Source: Gelidibacter gilvus | Lineage (GTDB): Bacteria; Bacteroidota; Bacteroidia; Flavobacteriales; Flavobacteriaceae | Assembly: GCF_004115975.1 (NCBI RefSeq) | Contig: NZ_SDDZ01000002.1 | Location: 1 to 64,000, forward strand | DNA length: 64,000 nucleotides | Direction of reading: 5' to 3' | Shown: piece after piece, positions 29,814 to 39,436 of the stretch | Position numbering within the stretch: the first letter of the stretch is position 1 | How the letters are laid out: each line of letters begins with the position of its first letter | The notes under the pieces: model-generated | What the model saw: the letters and a program-made list of their open reading frames with translations, nothing else | Told to the model about the DNA's origin: nothing | Databases searched by the model: none | Translations under genes and position numbers: made by a program

Positions 29814-32800
29814 ATGAATTCAAACTTCCAGTTTCTTAAAAACGAGTTTTCTGCCTTTTTTGATCGCGCGGTTAAGGCAGAACAAACGGTCATTACAGAT
29901 CCGCGGACGTCATTAGTTTATAGTCGTATGGCATTGGAAGAAGCCATCAACTGGATGTATGCCAATGATGCCGAACTAGAAACACCTTATGATACGAGCC
30001 TAAACAGTCTCATGGTGGAAACACAGTTTAAAGAGCAGTTTAACCATAAACTGTATAATGACCTTCATATCATTCGTAAAGTTGGAAATCTGGCATCACA
30101 CAACAAACCTGTAAATGATGTAGATGCCCACAATGCTATTGAAGCTTTATTTTATTATGCCAAATGGTTCGGTAGATCTTATGCGCAAGACGATTATGAA
30201 GATGCTGGTATTTTTGATTTCGAAATAATTCCTAGAGAAGGTGCAACTGCACTTTCTAAAAGACAAATTCAACAATTACAAGAGCAACTGGATAAGGAGC
30301 TTAATACCTATCAAGCACAATTACTAGCTAAAGAAGAAGAGCGACAATTACTTGCTTATGAAAACGAACTCTTCAAAAAGCAGATAGACGATTTACAAGC
30401 ACAATTACAAGCCAATAAAGTAGAAGCCAATACGGCCGATGAGGTGCATCATCCGCGTAACGAAGCTGAAACACGTAAATATATCATAGACCTTGCCTTG
30501 CGAGAAGCAGGTTGGGATTTAAATGGCATTAACGATAAAGAATACAAAGTGCAGTACATGCCAAAATCTACAAACGTCTCTGAGACTGGATATGTAGATT
30601 ATGTACTTTGGGATGATGATGGCTTGCCATTAGCACTCATAGAAGCCAAACGGACTTTAGAAAGTGTGACCAAAGGCGAAAACCAAGCACAACTTTATGC
30701 AGACAGTCTAGAGAAAATGTACGGACGTCGCCCTATCATGTATTATAGTAACGGTTATGAAACTTACTTGTGGGACGATAAGTTTTACAAACAATCACGG
30801 CCAGTGCATGGTTTTTATACCAAAGCCGAATTGCAAACAGCCATGTTCCGACGCAACCATCGTAAAGATATTCGCTTGGCACCAATCGATACGGATATTG
30901 CTGGGCGATCCTACCAAATGCGATCCATTAAAAGTATCGCAGAGCATTTCGCCGGTACCGATAAAACCACAGGCAAACTGATTGGCACTAACAGAGGTGC
31001 CTTATTAGTACTAGCTACAGGAACAGGTAAAACCAGAGTTTCTATTGCATTCTCAAAAGTCATGTTAGAATGTAATTGGGCAAAACGTGTCTTGTTTTTG
31101 GCCGATAGAATAAGTCTCGTAGATCAGGCCATGCGTAACTTTGTAAAGTTTCTCCCTGAACACACCAGTGTGAATTTATTAGAAGAAAAAGATAATCCGG
31201 ATGCACGTTTTGCGTTTTCGACCTACAAAACCATGATGGGATTAATCGATGGGAGCCGGGATGAAAATGCGCGTTTTTATGGCGTTGGTCATTTCGATTT
31301 AATCATAATTGATGAGGCACACCGTTCCATTTATAAAAAATACCAAGCCATTTTTGAATACTTTGATGCTTTGTTCTTAGGGTTGACCGCAACACCTATA
31401 GACAGAATTGACAAGAACACCTATCACATGTTTGGCTTGCCAGATCAGTCGCCTACAGATGCATATACTTTTGACGAAGCAGTAGCCAATAGACATTTAT
31501 CCCCATACGGAACCCGAGAGGTGCCTACCAAGTTTCTAAGCGAAGGCATTAGGTATAGCGAGCTTTCAGAAGAGGAAAAGGAAGAGTTTGAACAAGAAAT
31601 ATTGGATGGAGAGGAAGCTACCGGTAATGAATGGATAGCATCATCAGAATTAAATACCTGGTTATTCAATAAACCTACGGCTATTGAAACATTACGTTAT
31701 GTTTTAAAACACGGTATTAAAAAACGTGGCGGAGAAGAGTTGGGAAAAACCATCATTTTCGCAAAGAATGAAAAACATGCCCAGTTTCTGAAGGAAACCT
31801 TTATGGAACTCGACAAAGAGTTATTTGGCAATGATTATGTCAAAGTCATAACACATAAGGCGCCAAAGGCCAAAGAATTTATCAATCGTTTTTGCGATGA
31901 AGAAAAAGAACTTTTACCGCAAATTGCCATTTCGGTAGATATGATGGATACCGGTATTGATGCGCCAAGTTGCGTGAATCTGGTATTCTATAAGCCTGTA
32001 AAGTCCTATGCTAAGTTCTGGCAGATGATTGGTAGAGGTTCACGTTTACGTCCCGATCTATTTGGTGTAGGCGAGGATAAGTCACACTTCTTAATTTTTG
32101 ATCTCTGCGGAAATTTTGAGTTTTTTGAAGAAAATCCAAAAGGTATTGATGCAAGTTCTCAAAAGAGCTTAACCGAAATTTTATTCAGCCTACGTTTGCA
32201 ACTTGCAGAATATTTAAAGAGTGATCAATTCAAAAACGATACGGCATTACAAGATTATAGAAAAGAATTATTAGATGGTTTACATCGCGAGATTGCCACA
32301 CTGGATCTTGAAAGGTTCGATGTCAAAATGAAATTGGAAATCGTACATGAGTTTGGGAATGATAACCGAGAAATCTGGAATCACCTCTCTAAACGTGATA
32401 TCAAGCGCATTGAAGATGAATTGGCAACCCTAGTAAAGCCACAACAGTGCGATACAGATTTGGCACGATACTATGACAAGTTATTATATACATTGATCAC
32501 AAAACGACTAGAAACTCCCAATAGCGAGGAGTATGTCAATAGTTTTATAATTCCTATTTCCAAGATTGCGTCGACATCCAAAAAATTATTAAAGAAAACG
32601 ACCATTCCTGCCGTGAAAGCGAAGGAAGATATCATCAAAATGCCACTGGAAGAAGACTTTTGGAAAGTGGATGGCATCGTGCATCTTGAGAAATTAAGAA
32701 AAGGAGTGCGCGAATTGGTAAAGTATATAGATCCCGTAGATCAGCGTTACGTAACTACAGATTTTGCAGATTATATATTAGAAGAAGGCATAAAAACAAG

Positions 32801-33302
32801 TCATCCCATAGATGACACCGGAGCAGTATATCCAGTATCGCCATTCCAAAATAATGTGCATCGTTTAGAGCAATTGATACGAGAAAACGAAAATCACATC
32901 ACGATTACAAGAATTCGCAAAGGAGAACCCATTACCGAAAGCGAACTCAAAGCTTTAGAAGACATGTTGTTTTCAGGCGGAATTGATAAAGAAGCAATCG
33001 AAAGGGAATTGGGGTCACAGTTTAGTCTTGTAACATTCATAATTTCCTTAATGGGTTTAAGTCCAGAAAAAGTAGACCAAGCATTTGCTAATTTTATCAA
33101 CGAATATCAATTAAATGCCATTCAAATTGAGTTTTTAGACACCATTAAAAAATTCCTGACTACCAACGGAAAGATAGAGCCTAGTAAACTATATGATTCC
33201 CCATTTAAGAATTACCACTCCATGGGCATTGATGGTGTGTTTACAACACAACAAGCCGATATGATTTTCAAAATTGTGGGAGATTTTAATAAGGCGAATT
33301 AA
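29814..33302 (+). CDS. hsdR: Type I restriction endonuclease subunit HsdR (EcoEI-like)
   Basis: A 1,162-residue motor/nuclease subunit. An N-terminal DUF4145-like helical region and coiled coil (about 150-205) precede the nuclease core DYVLWDDDG...ALIEAKRT (about 261-280; D and ExK). SF2 helicase motifs follow: ATGTGKTR (about 400), IIDEAHRS (about 499), GLTATP (about 525) and IGRGSRLRPDLF (about 742). The C-terminal part is the EcoEI-type interface with HsdM/HsdS. It is separated from hsdS by three other genes but probably shares the operon. All catalytic motifs look intact. Confidence 0.93.
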   Translation: MNSNFQFLKNEFSAFFDRAVKAEQTVITDPRTSLVYSRMALEEAINWMYANDAELETPYDTSLNSLMVETQFKEQFNHKLYNDLHIIRKVGNLASHNKPVNDVDAHNAIEALFYYAKWFGRSYAQDDYEDAGIFDFEIIPREGATALSKRQIQQLQEQLDKELNTYQAQLLAKEEERQLLAYENELFKKQIDDLQAQLQANKVEANTADEVHHPRNEAETRKYIIDLALREAGWDLNGINDKEYKVQYMPKSTNVSETGYVDYVLWDDDGLPLALIEAKRTLESVTKGENQAQLYADSLEKMYGRRPIMYYSNGYETYLWDDKFYKQSRPVHGFYTKAELQTAMFRRNHRKDIRLAPIDTDIAGRSYQMRSIKSIAEHFAGTDKTTGKLIGTNRGALLVLATGTGKTRVSIAFSKVMLECNWAKRVLFLADRISLVDQAMRNFVKFLPEHTSVNLLEEKDNPDARFAFSTYKTMMGLIDGSRDENARFYGVGHFDLIIIDEAHRSIYKKYQAIFEYFDALFLGLTATPIDRIDKNTYHMFGLPDQSPTDAYTFDEAVANRHLSPYGTREVPTKFLSEGIRYSELSEEEKEEFEQEILDGEEATGNEWIASSELNTWLFNKPTAIETLRYVLKHGIKKRGGEELGKTIIFAKNEKHAQFLKETFMELDKELFGNDYVKVITHKAPKAKEFINRFCDEEKELLPQIAISVDMMDTGIDAPSCVNLVFYKPVKSYAKFWQMIGRGSRLRPDLFGVGEDKSHFLIFDLCGNFEFFEENPKGIDASSQKSLTEILFSLRLQLAEYLKSDQFKNDTALQDYRKELLDGLHREIATLDLERFDVKMKLEIVHEFGNDNREIWNHLSKRDIKRIEDELATLVKPQQCDTDLARYYDKLLYTLITKRLETPNSEEYVNSFIIPISKIASTSKKLLKKTTIPAVKAKEDIIKMPLEEDFWKVDGIVHLEKLRKGVRELVKYIDPVDQRYVTTDFADYILEEGIKTSHPIDDTGAVYPVSPFQNNVHRLEQLIRENENHITITRIRKGEPITESELKALEDMLFSGGIDKEAIERELGSQFSLVTFIISLMGLSPEKVDQAFANFINEYQLNAIQIEFLDTIKKFLTTNGKIEPSKLYDSPFKNYHSMGIDGVFTTQQADMIFKIVGDFNKAN

Positions 33303-33328
33303 ACAATAACTTCCTGAGTATTCTAAAC

Positions 33329-33347
33329 TGTGCAATTACTCCGCGCA
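33329..33347. promoter_or_regulatory. Operator C: degenerate copy TGTGCA-N7-CGCGCA
   Basis: TGTGCA at 33329-33334, a seven-base spacer, then CGCGCA at 33342-33347, which matches four of six positions of the second arm in operators A and B. The preceding bases AAACT are also shared (AACT in A and B). It lies 26 bases after the hsdR stop, upstream of the CoiA-like gene, the same position relative to gene ends as A and B. Weaker than the other two. Confidence 0.35.
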
Positions 33348-33549
33348 GTCCCGTCGTAGTATTGCAGTATTAATCTTAAATACTGTACGTATGACTGCTT
33401 ATCAAAACTTTTGGGACGCTAAAATGGAAACATTAATCCTGCAATTAATATCACCATTATTTTACATGATATTTGTGAAAATGTAGCATAAAAGGAATAA
33501 TAGCAATACTTAAAAATATAAATGTTATAATAATTTTAATGCACATCTG

Positions 33550-35289
33550 ATGGAGCAGAAATCACAAAATAGCGACTTTCAAAATGATTGGGCATACAAT
33601 GAGAATTTTACCTATCATATTCATATTTCTGAGGCTAAGAGCGGTCTGAATGGCTACTATTGTTTGGGATGTAAAAAAGAAATGCAGGCGGCCAAAGGCT
33701 TAAAAAGAATTCATTACTTCCGCCATCATGCCAAAAACGTTGATAAAGACAATACTGAATGTGTTGTAGCCAGCAGAAATTATAGAGAGCTTATCGCTCG
33801 GGATATTCTTCAAAGATTAAAGCAGTTAAAAGTACCAGATGTTTATAAGTTTCCTTCCATGGGTCAGGGGGGCAAGCCTATGTTGTTACAGAAATCTGAG
33901 ACGATTGTCGCTCACAAGGTAAAGTCTGAAATAACCTTTTATGAAGATGATAATTGCCTAGTTCAGTTTGGTCAAAACCCAGAAGTTGATCAAAGATTTT
34001 TATTGATAAGACCGGACATTACGTTTTTCAACGAAAAGGAAGAGCCTATTTTACTCATTGAATTTGTAGTCACTCATAAAATAGACGATGAGAAAAGACT
34101 AAAACTTAAAAGGTTGGGCTTGAACACTGTTCAAATCATTATTCCTAAAAGGCCCGAAAATGAAATCGAAGCTGCGCTAAAATCACAAACAAAAGTAAAA
34201 TGGGTATATAATGAAATCGAAGCCAACACCGAATACATATTCGTTTCCGAAGCAACTAATAATGGAATATGGTCAATTGATGACGACCAAAGAAACATTT
34301 TCGAAGAATCTTACAAGTGCAGAGCAAGCCAACTTAAATATCTTATACGATCAGTTAAAAGAGCTTTGGAATCGCAATCATACAATAGAACTGAACAACT
34401 CTTTGAATCTGAAATATCAAGAGTTGAGAAAGCTACAGCAGCAGAGCAACAGAGATTGGGAGAGTTGGAGACAGGAATTGATAACGAAGTACAATTACAG
34501 TATGCAGAACAGTTTATCGAACTTGATAGACAGAGAGGAAAACTTGACGAGTCAGAAAAGGAATTTCGAAGACACATTAAAGGTTTGGAAGAACGATATC
34601 GAACAAAGGATGACGAAATTAGAGGAGAACAGGAAGAAATTAGAGGTGACCAAGAAGAACTTAATGACATTAAGAGAAGAGAACTCGAAAACGGCGGAAC
34701 TGAGGAATCTATTAGAGAAAGATTTAGGCGAGCAGGCGAAGAATTACGACATGACTTTGAAATTACATCAGAAGACCTTAAACGATATATCGACAGAGAA
34801 ATCGAGTATAAAGGAAAGTTATCAGCAGACGAAGCAAAACTTCCAGGTTTCTTTAAACAACTTGAAAGTAAAGAATACGAAAACTTTGCAATCGAGAGAG
34901 ATAGAAATCGAAACTGGTTCCGAGCACTCAATGACGGCGAAGAAAGAATCTTATCAGAAGATATTAGCAACGAAGAAGCAGGTCTTAAAGAGCTACAACT
35001 TAAAGAGGGAACCCTTGCAGAAGAGTTTGGAGAGCTTGAAGAAAGAGAACGAGCGCGTTTTAGAGAAGAAGAGGCAAGTCTTATTGGAGAAGAAAAACGC
35101 TATCAAGAATCAATTCGTGAAGAACTTATTAAAGAATTCAGAGAATCCACCACCGAATTACCCAGAAGAGTTAAGTTTATATTGGAAGCACAACGAGTGG
35201 GACGCGATTACAAAGATGCTCACCGCAAAGAACAATACTATCAGAGGGCACGAGACTTTTTTAACCAGGGAGCTTGGGAAAAAGAATAA
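33550..35289 (+). CDS. CoiA-like nuclease with long C-terminal coiled coil
   Basis: A 579-residue protein. Residues about 10-75 resemble the CoiA N-terminal part (YYCLGCKKEM, then IHYFRHHA, a His/Cys-rich zinc-like segment). Residues about 155-205 hold a PD-(D/E)XK core: RPDITFF, then ILLIEFVVTHKIDDEKR, with E...T-H-K in place of the usual ExK. From about 250 on it is a long, very E/R/Q-rich coiled coil. The reading frame uses GAA, AAA and AGA heavily, as neighbours do. A second frame stays open for 376 codons over the coiled-coil region (34211-35341). Known CoiA acts in natural competence; here the defence-island context suggests a DNA-processing effector. Confidence 0.7.
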   Translation: MEQKSQNSDFQNDWAYNENFTYHIHISEAKSGLNGYYCLGCKKEMQAAKGLKRIHYFRHHAKNVDKDNTECVVASRNYRELIARDILQRLKQLKVPDVYKFPSMGQGGKPMLLQKSETIVAHKVKSEITFYEDDNCLVQFGQNPEVDQRFLLIRPDITFFNEKEEPILLIEFVVTHKIDDEKRLKLKRLGLNTVQIIIPKRPENEIEAALKSQTKVKWVYNEIEANTEYIFVSEATNNGIWSIDDDQRNIFEESYKCRASQLKYLIRSVKRALESQSYNRTEQLFESEISRVEKATAAEQQRLGELETGIDNEVQLQYAEQFIELDRQRGKLDESEKEFRRHIKGLEERYRTKDDEIRGEQEEIRGDQEELNDIKRRELENGGTEESIRERFRRAGEELRHDFEITSEDLKRYIDREIEYKGKLSADEAKLPGFFKQLESKEYENFAIERDRNRNWFRALNDGEERILSEDISNEEAGLKELQLKEGTLAEEFGELEERERARFREEEASLIGEEKRYQESIREELIKEFRESTTELPRRVKFILEAQRVGRDYKDAHRKEQYYQRARDFFNQGAWEKE

Positions 35290-35535
35290 ATCTTTAAAGT
35301 GGTTTATAGAAACTTTTCAGAATGTAATAAATGATAAGTAGGTTTACGAGCAAGCTAAGGCATTATCGGACTTTTCTATAAATAAGAATAAATTGAATGT
35401 TTTTAAATTCAAATGTTAAATTCAATATCAACTAATCAATATAAATTACTATTTTTATCAATTGATGCTAAAATAAACGTTCTTCTCATTATTGGAAGAC
35501 AGGTGATTATAGCATAACCGCTAACTAACCTAAAC

Positions 35536-35850
35536 ATGTCAAAAATAAATGCTGTTTTTGAACTCTTCTTGTTCAAAGTGTCAAAATTACTGTGTCCAAG
35601 CCGCAACAGCAATAAAGATAACCATAGGATTGAGGTAAGAGAAATTACATCTCCAAAATTAATTTTAAATTTTCATAGCAAACAATGTAATTATTACAAA
35701 TTTCAAGAATATTTGTATGGAATCGGCAATACTTATTATATCGTAAAAAATATAGGTTTTAAGTCTATCAAATGCGGTTTGTGCAATATGATCTTCCAGG
35801 CAAACCAAAAACTACCAAATCAGGCAGCTTACATAAAGATAAATCATTAA
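35536..35850 (+). CDS. Small hypothetical protein, 104 aa, one CxxC
   Basis: A basic 104-residue protein of unknown family. A single CGLC pair stands near the end (about 83-86), and two further cysteines lie at about 19 and 55, so a zinc site is possible. No signal peptide is present. It ends seven bases before the PLD gene, the same spacing that separates the PLD gene from the vWA lipoprotein, so the three are probably one operon and it may be an accessory subunit. Confidence 0.55.
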   Translation: MSKINAVFELFLFKVSKLLCPSRNSNKDNHRIEVREITSPKLILNFHSKQCNYYKFQEYLYGIGNTYYIVKNIGFKSIKCGLCNMIFQANQKLPNQAAYIKINH

Positions 35851-35857
35851 AGTACAT

Positions 35858-37882
35858 ATGAAACAATCTGTTATTAAAGGAGAAGAAATTTTCAAAGATC
35901 TCTCACAGAGTCTTTCTATGGCCAAAAACAATATCCTTGTTGTAACTGCATGGTTTACAGATCAGGAATTATTAAGTATTTTGGAAATAAAGCAAAAAGA
36001 GGGCATTCCGGTTTCTGTTGTTATAGGAGATAACAAAGAAAATGAAAAACTAAATTTTAATAATTTAATTGGGTCTGGCGGAACTTTAACCAAAATTAAA
36101 GGTAAAGGATATGGTATGATGCATCAAAAGTACTGTGTCATAGATAACAACGTCGCTTATCATGGTTCATATAATTGGAGTGTTAATGCAAGAAGGAATA
36201 ATTCCGAATCGGTCATAAAAACTGATCACAGCGATACAATACGAGATTTAATAAATGATTTTAAAATATTGACCATGGTTAAAGAAGAAGAAGAGCAGAG
36301 CGTTCCTAAAGTAAAAACCAATTCTTTTATTAACAAATTATTTGGGAAAAGAAATTTGGATAAGGAAATTGTAATTCCTCAAATAGAGAATAATACACAA
36401 GAAGTTGACAATGCGGTAATTTCTATAGATGACATCTATAAATCCATAATTTCGGCTGAAGCGAAGAAAACGGACTTTGATTCCGTAAAGAGTAAGGGGT
36501 ATGCTCTTTCGAAGGAAGTCAGCGGTGATCATAATGTTCTAACAAAGTCGATGAATTCCTTATATCATCTATATATTTCTGATAACGCTGAAAACGTTGA
36601 ATTAAAAGAAAAGTTAATTCAAAAAATCAATCAAAAAACTGAAGAATTAATTCAGTTGGAAGAGATTGAGCGGGCTAAAAAATCGGCTTCAGATGAAGTA
36701 TACGATTTGACTAAACAAAAGGAATATAGTTTTGAAAAAACTAAACTAGCGCAGGAGCTAGATTTGACAAATAAGGATATTGAAGCTCACACTAAATCAA
36801 TTGAAACTTTAAAGGATAAAATAAATAAAGTTAAAGATCAAATAATCGGGTTAGAGTTAGAATTTATGAAACCAGCCTTTAACTGGCTTGCTTTTTTACC
36901 TTATTTAATATTCATTTTGGGTTTAGGTACATTTTTAATGTTATTTTATTCTTCTTCCTTATATATAATGATTTACTCCCTTCAGGATTCCATGGAGTTG
37001 ATAAAAGCAGGAGTGCCTTTAGAAGACATAAATCCACAAGTATTTGAGTCAAGGGCATTATCAAAATCATTTGGCAAAGAAGGCATTGCTGGTTATTTTA
37101 TTGTTTTATTTTTCTTTGTACCATTGGTTATCGCGTACATTTCTCATTTAAAAGACGATCTAAAAGAAAAACGTAATTTTTGGGATTACACAAAAATGGG
37201 CCTATGTTATGTTGTTGTCTTTTTTATTGATGTTTTTATTGCTGCTAAAGTGACAAATACTATAGTCGAAATAAAAAAAGAGGCAAAACAATTAGCTCCT
37301 GACTATGTACTTACCTTTAATGAGTTAATTACGGACTTAAATTTCTGGTTAGTCTTTTGTCTTGGTGCGATACCATTTATATTTCTTGCTATTTTAATAG
37401 ATAAATTATCCATATTCTTTAAAGAAAGATCGCCTGAGATTGAAAAAAAGAAACTGAAATTTAAGAAAAAAGCCTTAGACAAGAAGACCAAGGAATATAT
37501 TACTGAAATAGATGAATTCGAGGTTAAGATTAAAGAAAAAGAAAGGGAAGTTGTCCGTATTAAAAATGAGATTGTTCAAATAGACAATAAGATGACGTTC
37601 CTGCCCTTAGAAGTTAATAATCAGAAAGCAGCCAATGGAAATTTAATAGATAAAAGAATCGAGTATATTAAAAATAAAGCAAGCTTGTTTTTGAACGATA
37701 TTGATAACGATAATATTTCAATTTCGTTTTCTACCTTAAATCATAGAATTAGCGCTTTTATTGAAGGATGGATCGAATGGTTGCACGATGAGTATTCAAT
37801 TGAAAAAGCGACTTTAATGTCAGAAAGTGCAGAAAAAATAATTGATAGATGGTTAGAGGAAAAATCAACAGTCACAAAATAA
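35858..37882 (+). CDS. Phospholipase D-like nuclease fused to coiled coils and a four-helix membrane region
   Basis: A 674-residue fusion. The N-terminus (about 5-145) is a PLD domain with one HKD motif (H88-x-K90-x4-D95 in HQKYCVIDNN, followed by GSYNWS), like single-HKD nucleases that dimerise. A coiled coil follows (about 240-335), then four predicted transmembrane segments at about 341-363, 410-428, 448-464 and 496-513, a second coiled coil (about 530-590) and a soluble C-terminus. This puts a DNase-like domain at the inner membrane. It is seven bases from the genes on both sides. A membrane-bound PLD nuclease beside a vWA lipoprotein is unusual and could be a defence or DNA-uptake barrier system. 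Confidence 0.75.
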   Translation: MKQSVIKGEEIFKDLSQSLSMAKNNILVVTAWFTDQELLSILEIKQKEGIPVSVVIGDNKENEKLNFNNLIGSGGTLTKIKGKGYGMMHQKYCVIDNNVAYHGSYNWSVNARRNNSESVIKTDHSDTIRDLINDFKILTMVKEEEEQSVPKVKTNSFINKLFGKRNLDKEIVIPQIENNTQEVDNAVISIDDIYKSIISAEAKKTDFDSVKSKGYALSKEVSGDHNVLTKSMNSLYHLYISDNAENVELKEKLIQKINQKTEELIQLEEIERAKKSASDEVYDLTKQKEYSFEKTKLAQELDLTNKDIEAHTKSIETLKDKINKVKDQIIGLELEFMKPAFNWLAFLPYLIFILGLGTFLMLFYSSSLYIMIYSLQDSMELIKAGVPLEDINPQVFESRALSKSFGKEGIAGYFIVLFFFVPLVIAYISHLKDDLKEKRNFWDYTKMGLCYVVVFFIDVFIAAKVTNTIVEIKKEAKQLAPDYVLTFNELITDLNFWLVFCLGAIPFIFLAILIDKLSIFFKERSPEIEKKKLKFKKKALDKKTKEYITEIDEFEVKIKEKEREVVRIKNEIVQIDNKMTFLPLEVNNQKAANGNLIDKRIEYIKNKASLFLNDIDNDNISISFSTLNHRISAFIEGWIEWLHDEYSIEKATLMSESAEKIIDRWLEEKSTVTK

Positions 37883-37888
37883 GTAGTA

Positions 37889-38893
37889 ATGAAATTAATA
37901 AAAACTATATTTTCCGTTTGTTCATTATTCATGTTAATGTCTTGTCTTGAGCATGACACAAATAAGAGTGTAGACACAGCATCCAACGTTAATAAAAGAA
38001 CTTCAGTAAATCTAAATATTATTATTACTCCAGATTTATCGAACAGAGTACAAGACAATTTATATCCTAAACCTGTTAAAGATATTGATTTAATAAGCAG
38101 TGTTTTTAGTAATTATTATCCAACATTATATGAATATAAACATAGAATTAGTAAACAAAAAGATGCTATAAATTTAGATTTTACAAATTCTAATATTATT
38201 AATGATTATGATTATAAAGGAGTATACTCATTTGACATATATAAGAAGGAAGAGCAGAATTCTGCATACTTGAAAACTTTTGACGGCACACAAACTCAGT
38301 TTGAAAAGGAGAGTAAAAATTTTATAAATGATATTAATACAATTTACGATAAGGCATCCAAAAAACCTGCAGGTGCTGATATTTTTAGCTATTTCAAAAA
38401 ACTGAATACAATAATAAAAAAAGACATCCTAGATGTTGAAGTACAAAATTATTCCATAGATACGAAATATAGAAACATTCTTATTCTTTTTACCGATGGT
38501 TATTTAGAAGCAGGCCTATATGGTGAGAGGAATTGTATTGATAATAAATGCTATTTTTTAGACGGTAAATTAATTTCAAAATTCCGTGACGATTTTAATA
38601 GAAACGGTAAGGGTAGGGATTTGAAAACATTTTTTAAGGAAAAGGAATACGGTATAATTCCCGTGGAGAATCCTAATTTAAAAAATGTAGAAATATTTGT
38701 TTGTGAATTATACGACAGATCTTTGGATACAAGATCTGGAAGTCAAAGGTTGATCCCTACCGATTTTGATATTATGAAAATATTTTGGCAGGACTGGTTA
38801 GAGGAATCAGGATTTAAAAACATTAAAATCGAAGCAAAAGTTAATTCTGTAGATGAATTTCAGACACATTTAATGGCTTTTATTAACGAATAA
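37889..38893 (+). CDS. Lipoprotein with von Willebrand factor A-like fold
   Basis: A 334-residue protein with a signal peptide ending in the lipobox LMSC (about 16-19). A MIDAS-like strand NIIITPDLSNRV (about 42-53, D-x-S) and a later ILILFTDGYLEAG (about 196-208, with the conserved TDG) match a vWA domain. The D-x-S-x-R form lacks the last Ser of the canonical D-x-S-x-S. It follows the membrane PLD gene by seven bases. Anchored outside the cytoplasmic membrane, it may sense or grip something on the outer side while the PLD domain acts inside; that is inference. Confidence 0.68.
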   Translation: MKLIKTIFSVCSLFMLMSCLEHDTNKSVDTASNVNKRTSVNLNIIITPDLSNRVQDNLYPKPVKDIDLISSVFSNYYPTLYEYKHRISKQKDAINLDFTNSNIINDYDYKGVYSFDIYKKEEQNSAYLKTFDGTQTQFEKESKNFINDINTIYDKASKKPAGADIFSYFKKLNTIIKKDILDVEVQNYSIDTKYRNILILFTDGYLEAGLYGERNCIDNKCYFLDGKLISKFRDDFNRNGKGRDLKTFFKEKEYGIIPVENPNLKNVEIFVCELYDRSLDTRSGSQRLIPTDFDIMKIFWQDWLEESGFKNIKIEAKVNSVDEFQTHLMAFINE

Positions 38894-38945
38894 TAATAAC
38901 CTTTTGAATTGAGTTGTATAACAAATTGATTATATATAAATTCAG

Positions 38946-38973
38946 AAAAGGGGCTAGTGTAAGCCTCTTTTTA
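38946..38973 (+). terminator. Rho-independent terminator after the PLD/vWA operon
   Basis: AAAAGGGGCT, a short loop, then AGCCTCTTTTTA form a stem with one G-T pair and a T-run. It lies 53 bases after the vWA gene stop. The remaining 39.0-39.4 kb stretch is AT-rich, has many stops in all frames and shows no gene or clear repeat. Confidence 0.6.
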
Positions 38974-39436
38974 TGACATGAAGCATATGGCGAGTGTTAT
39001 ACGTGTATAAGTTTTTATTTGTGATGCACTGCATAGCTTAATTTTATATTGAAAGATGAATTTTAAAAGAGTGTGGAAATTATTAATACAAACATTATCT
39101 AAGATTACTATCTAAATAGTGCTGATACTATAAAGTGGTTCAGCATTGTAAAACTTTGATGGAGCGCTTTATGTTCTCGCTCAGATTTCATCATCAAAAA
39201 GAATTACTCTGCTAAATGATTGACTTTAATAAAATTAATCGATGTAATTGGCAAACCAAGAATTACAGTAAGGAAAAAATTAATGCGTCATTAATATCCA
39301 GCAGCTTTGTCAAAATTATTTGTTGACAGGATCATTGAAAAAATGAAAACCTAAAATTCTTTACCAGAATTAATTGTGAGTTAAACGAAATAGTTGCCTA
39401 AACAGAATAGATTTAAGAAACAAACAAGCCTTAATT

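Noticed and set aside
34311-34970. Minus-strand 219-codon gene opposite the CoiA-like coiled coil
   Set aside because: It is extremely serine/leucine-rich, as expected from reading GAA/AGA-rich coding sequence backwards, and has no family or proper start context.
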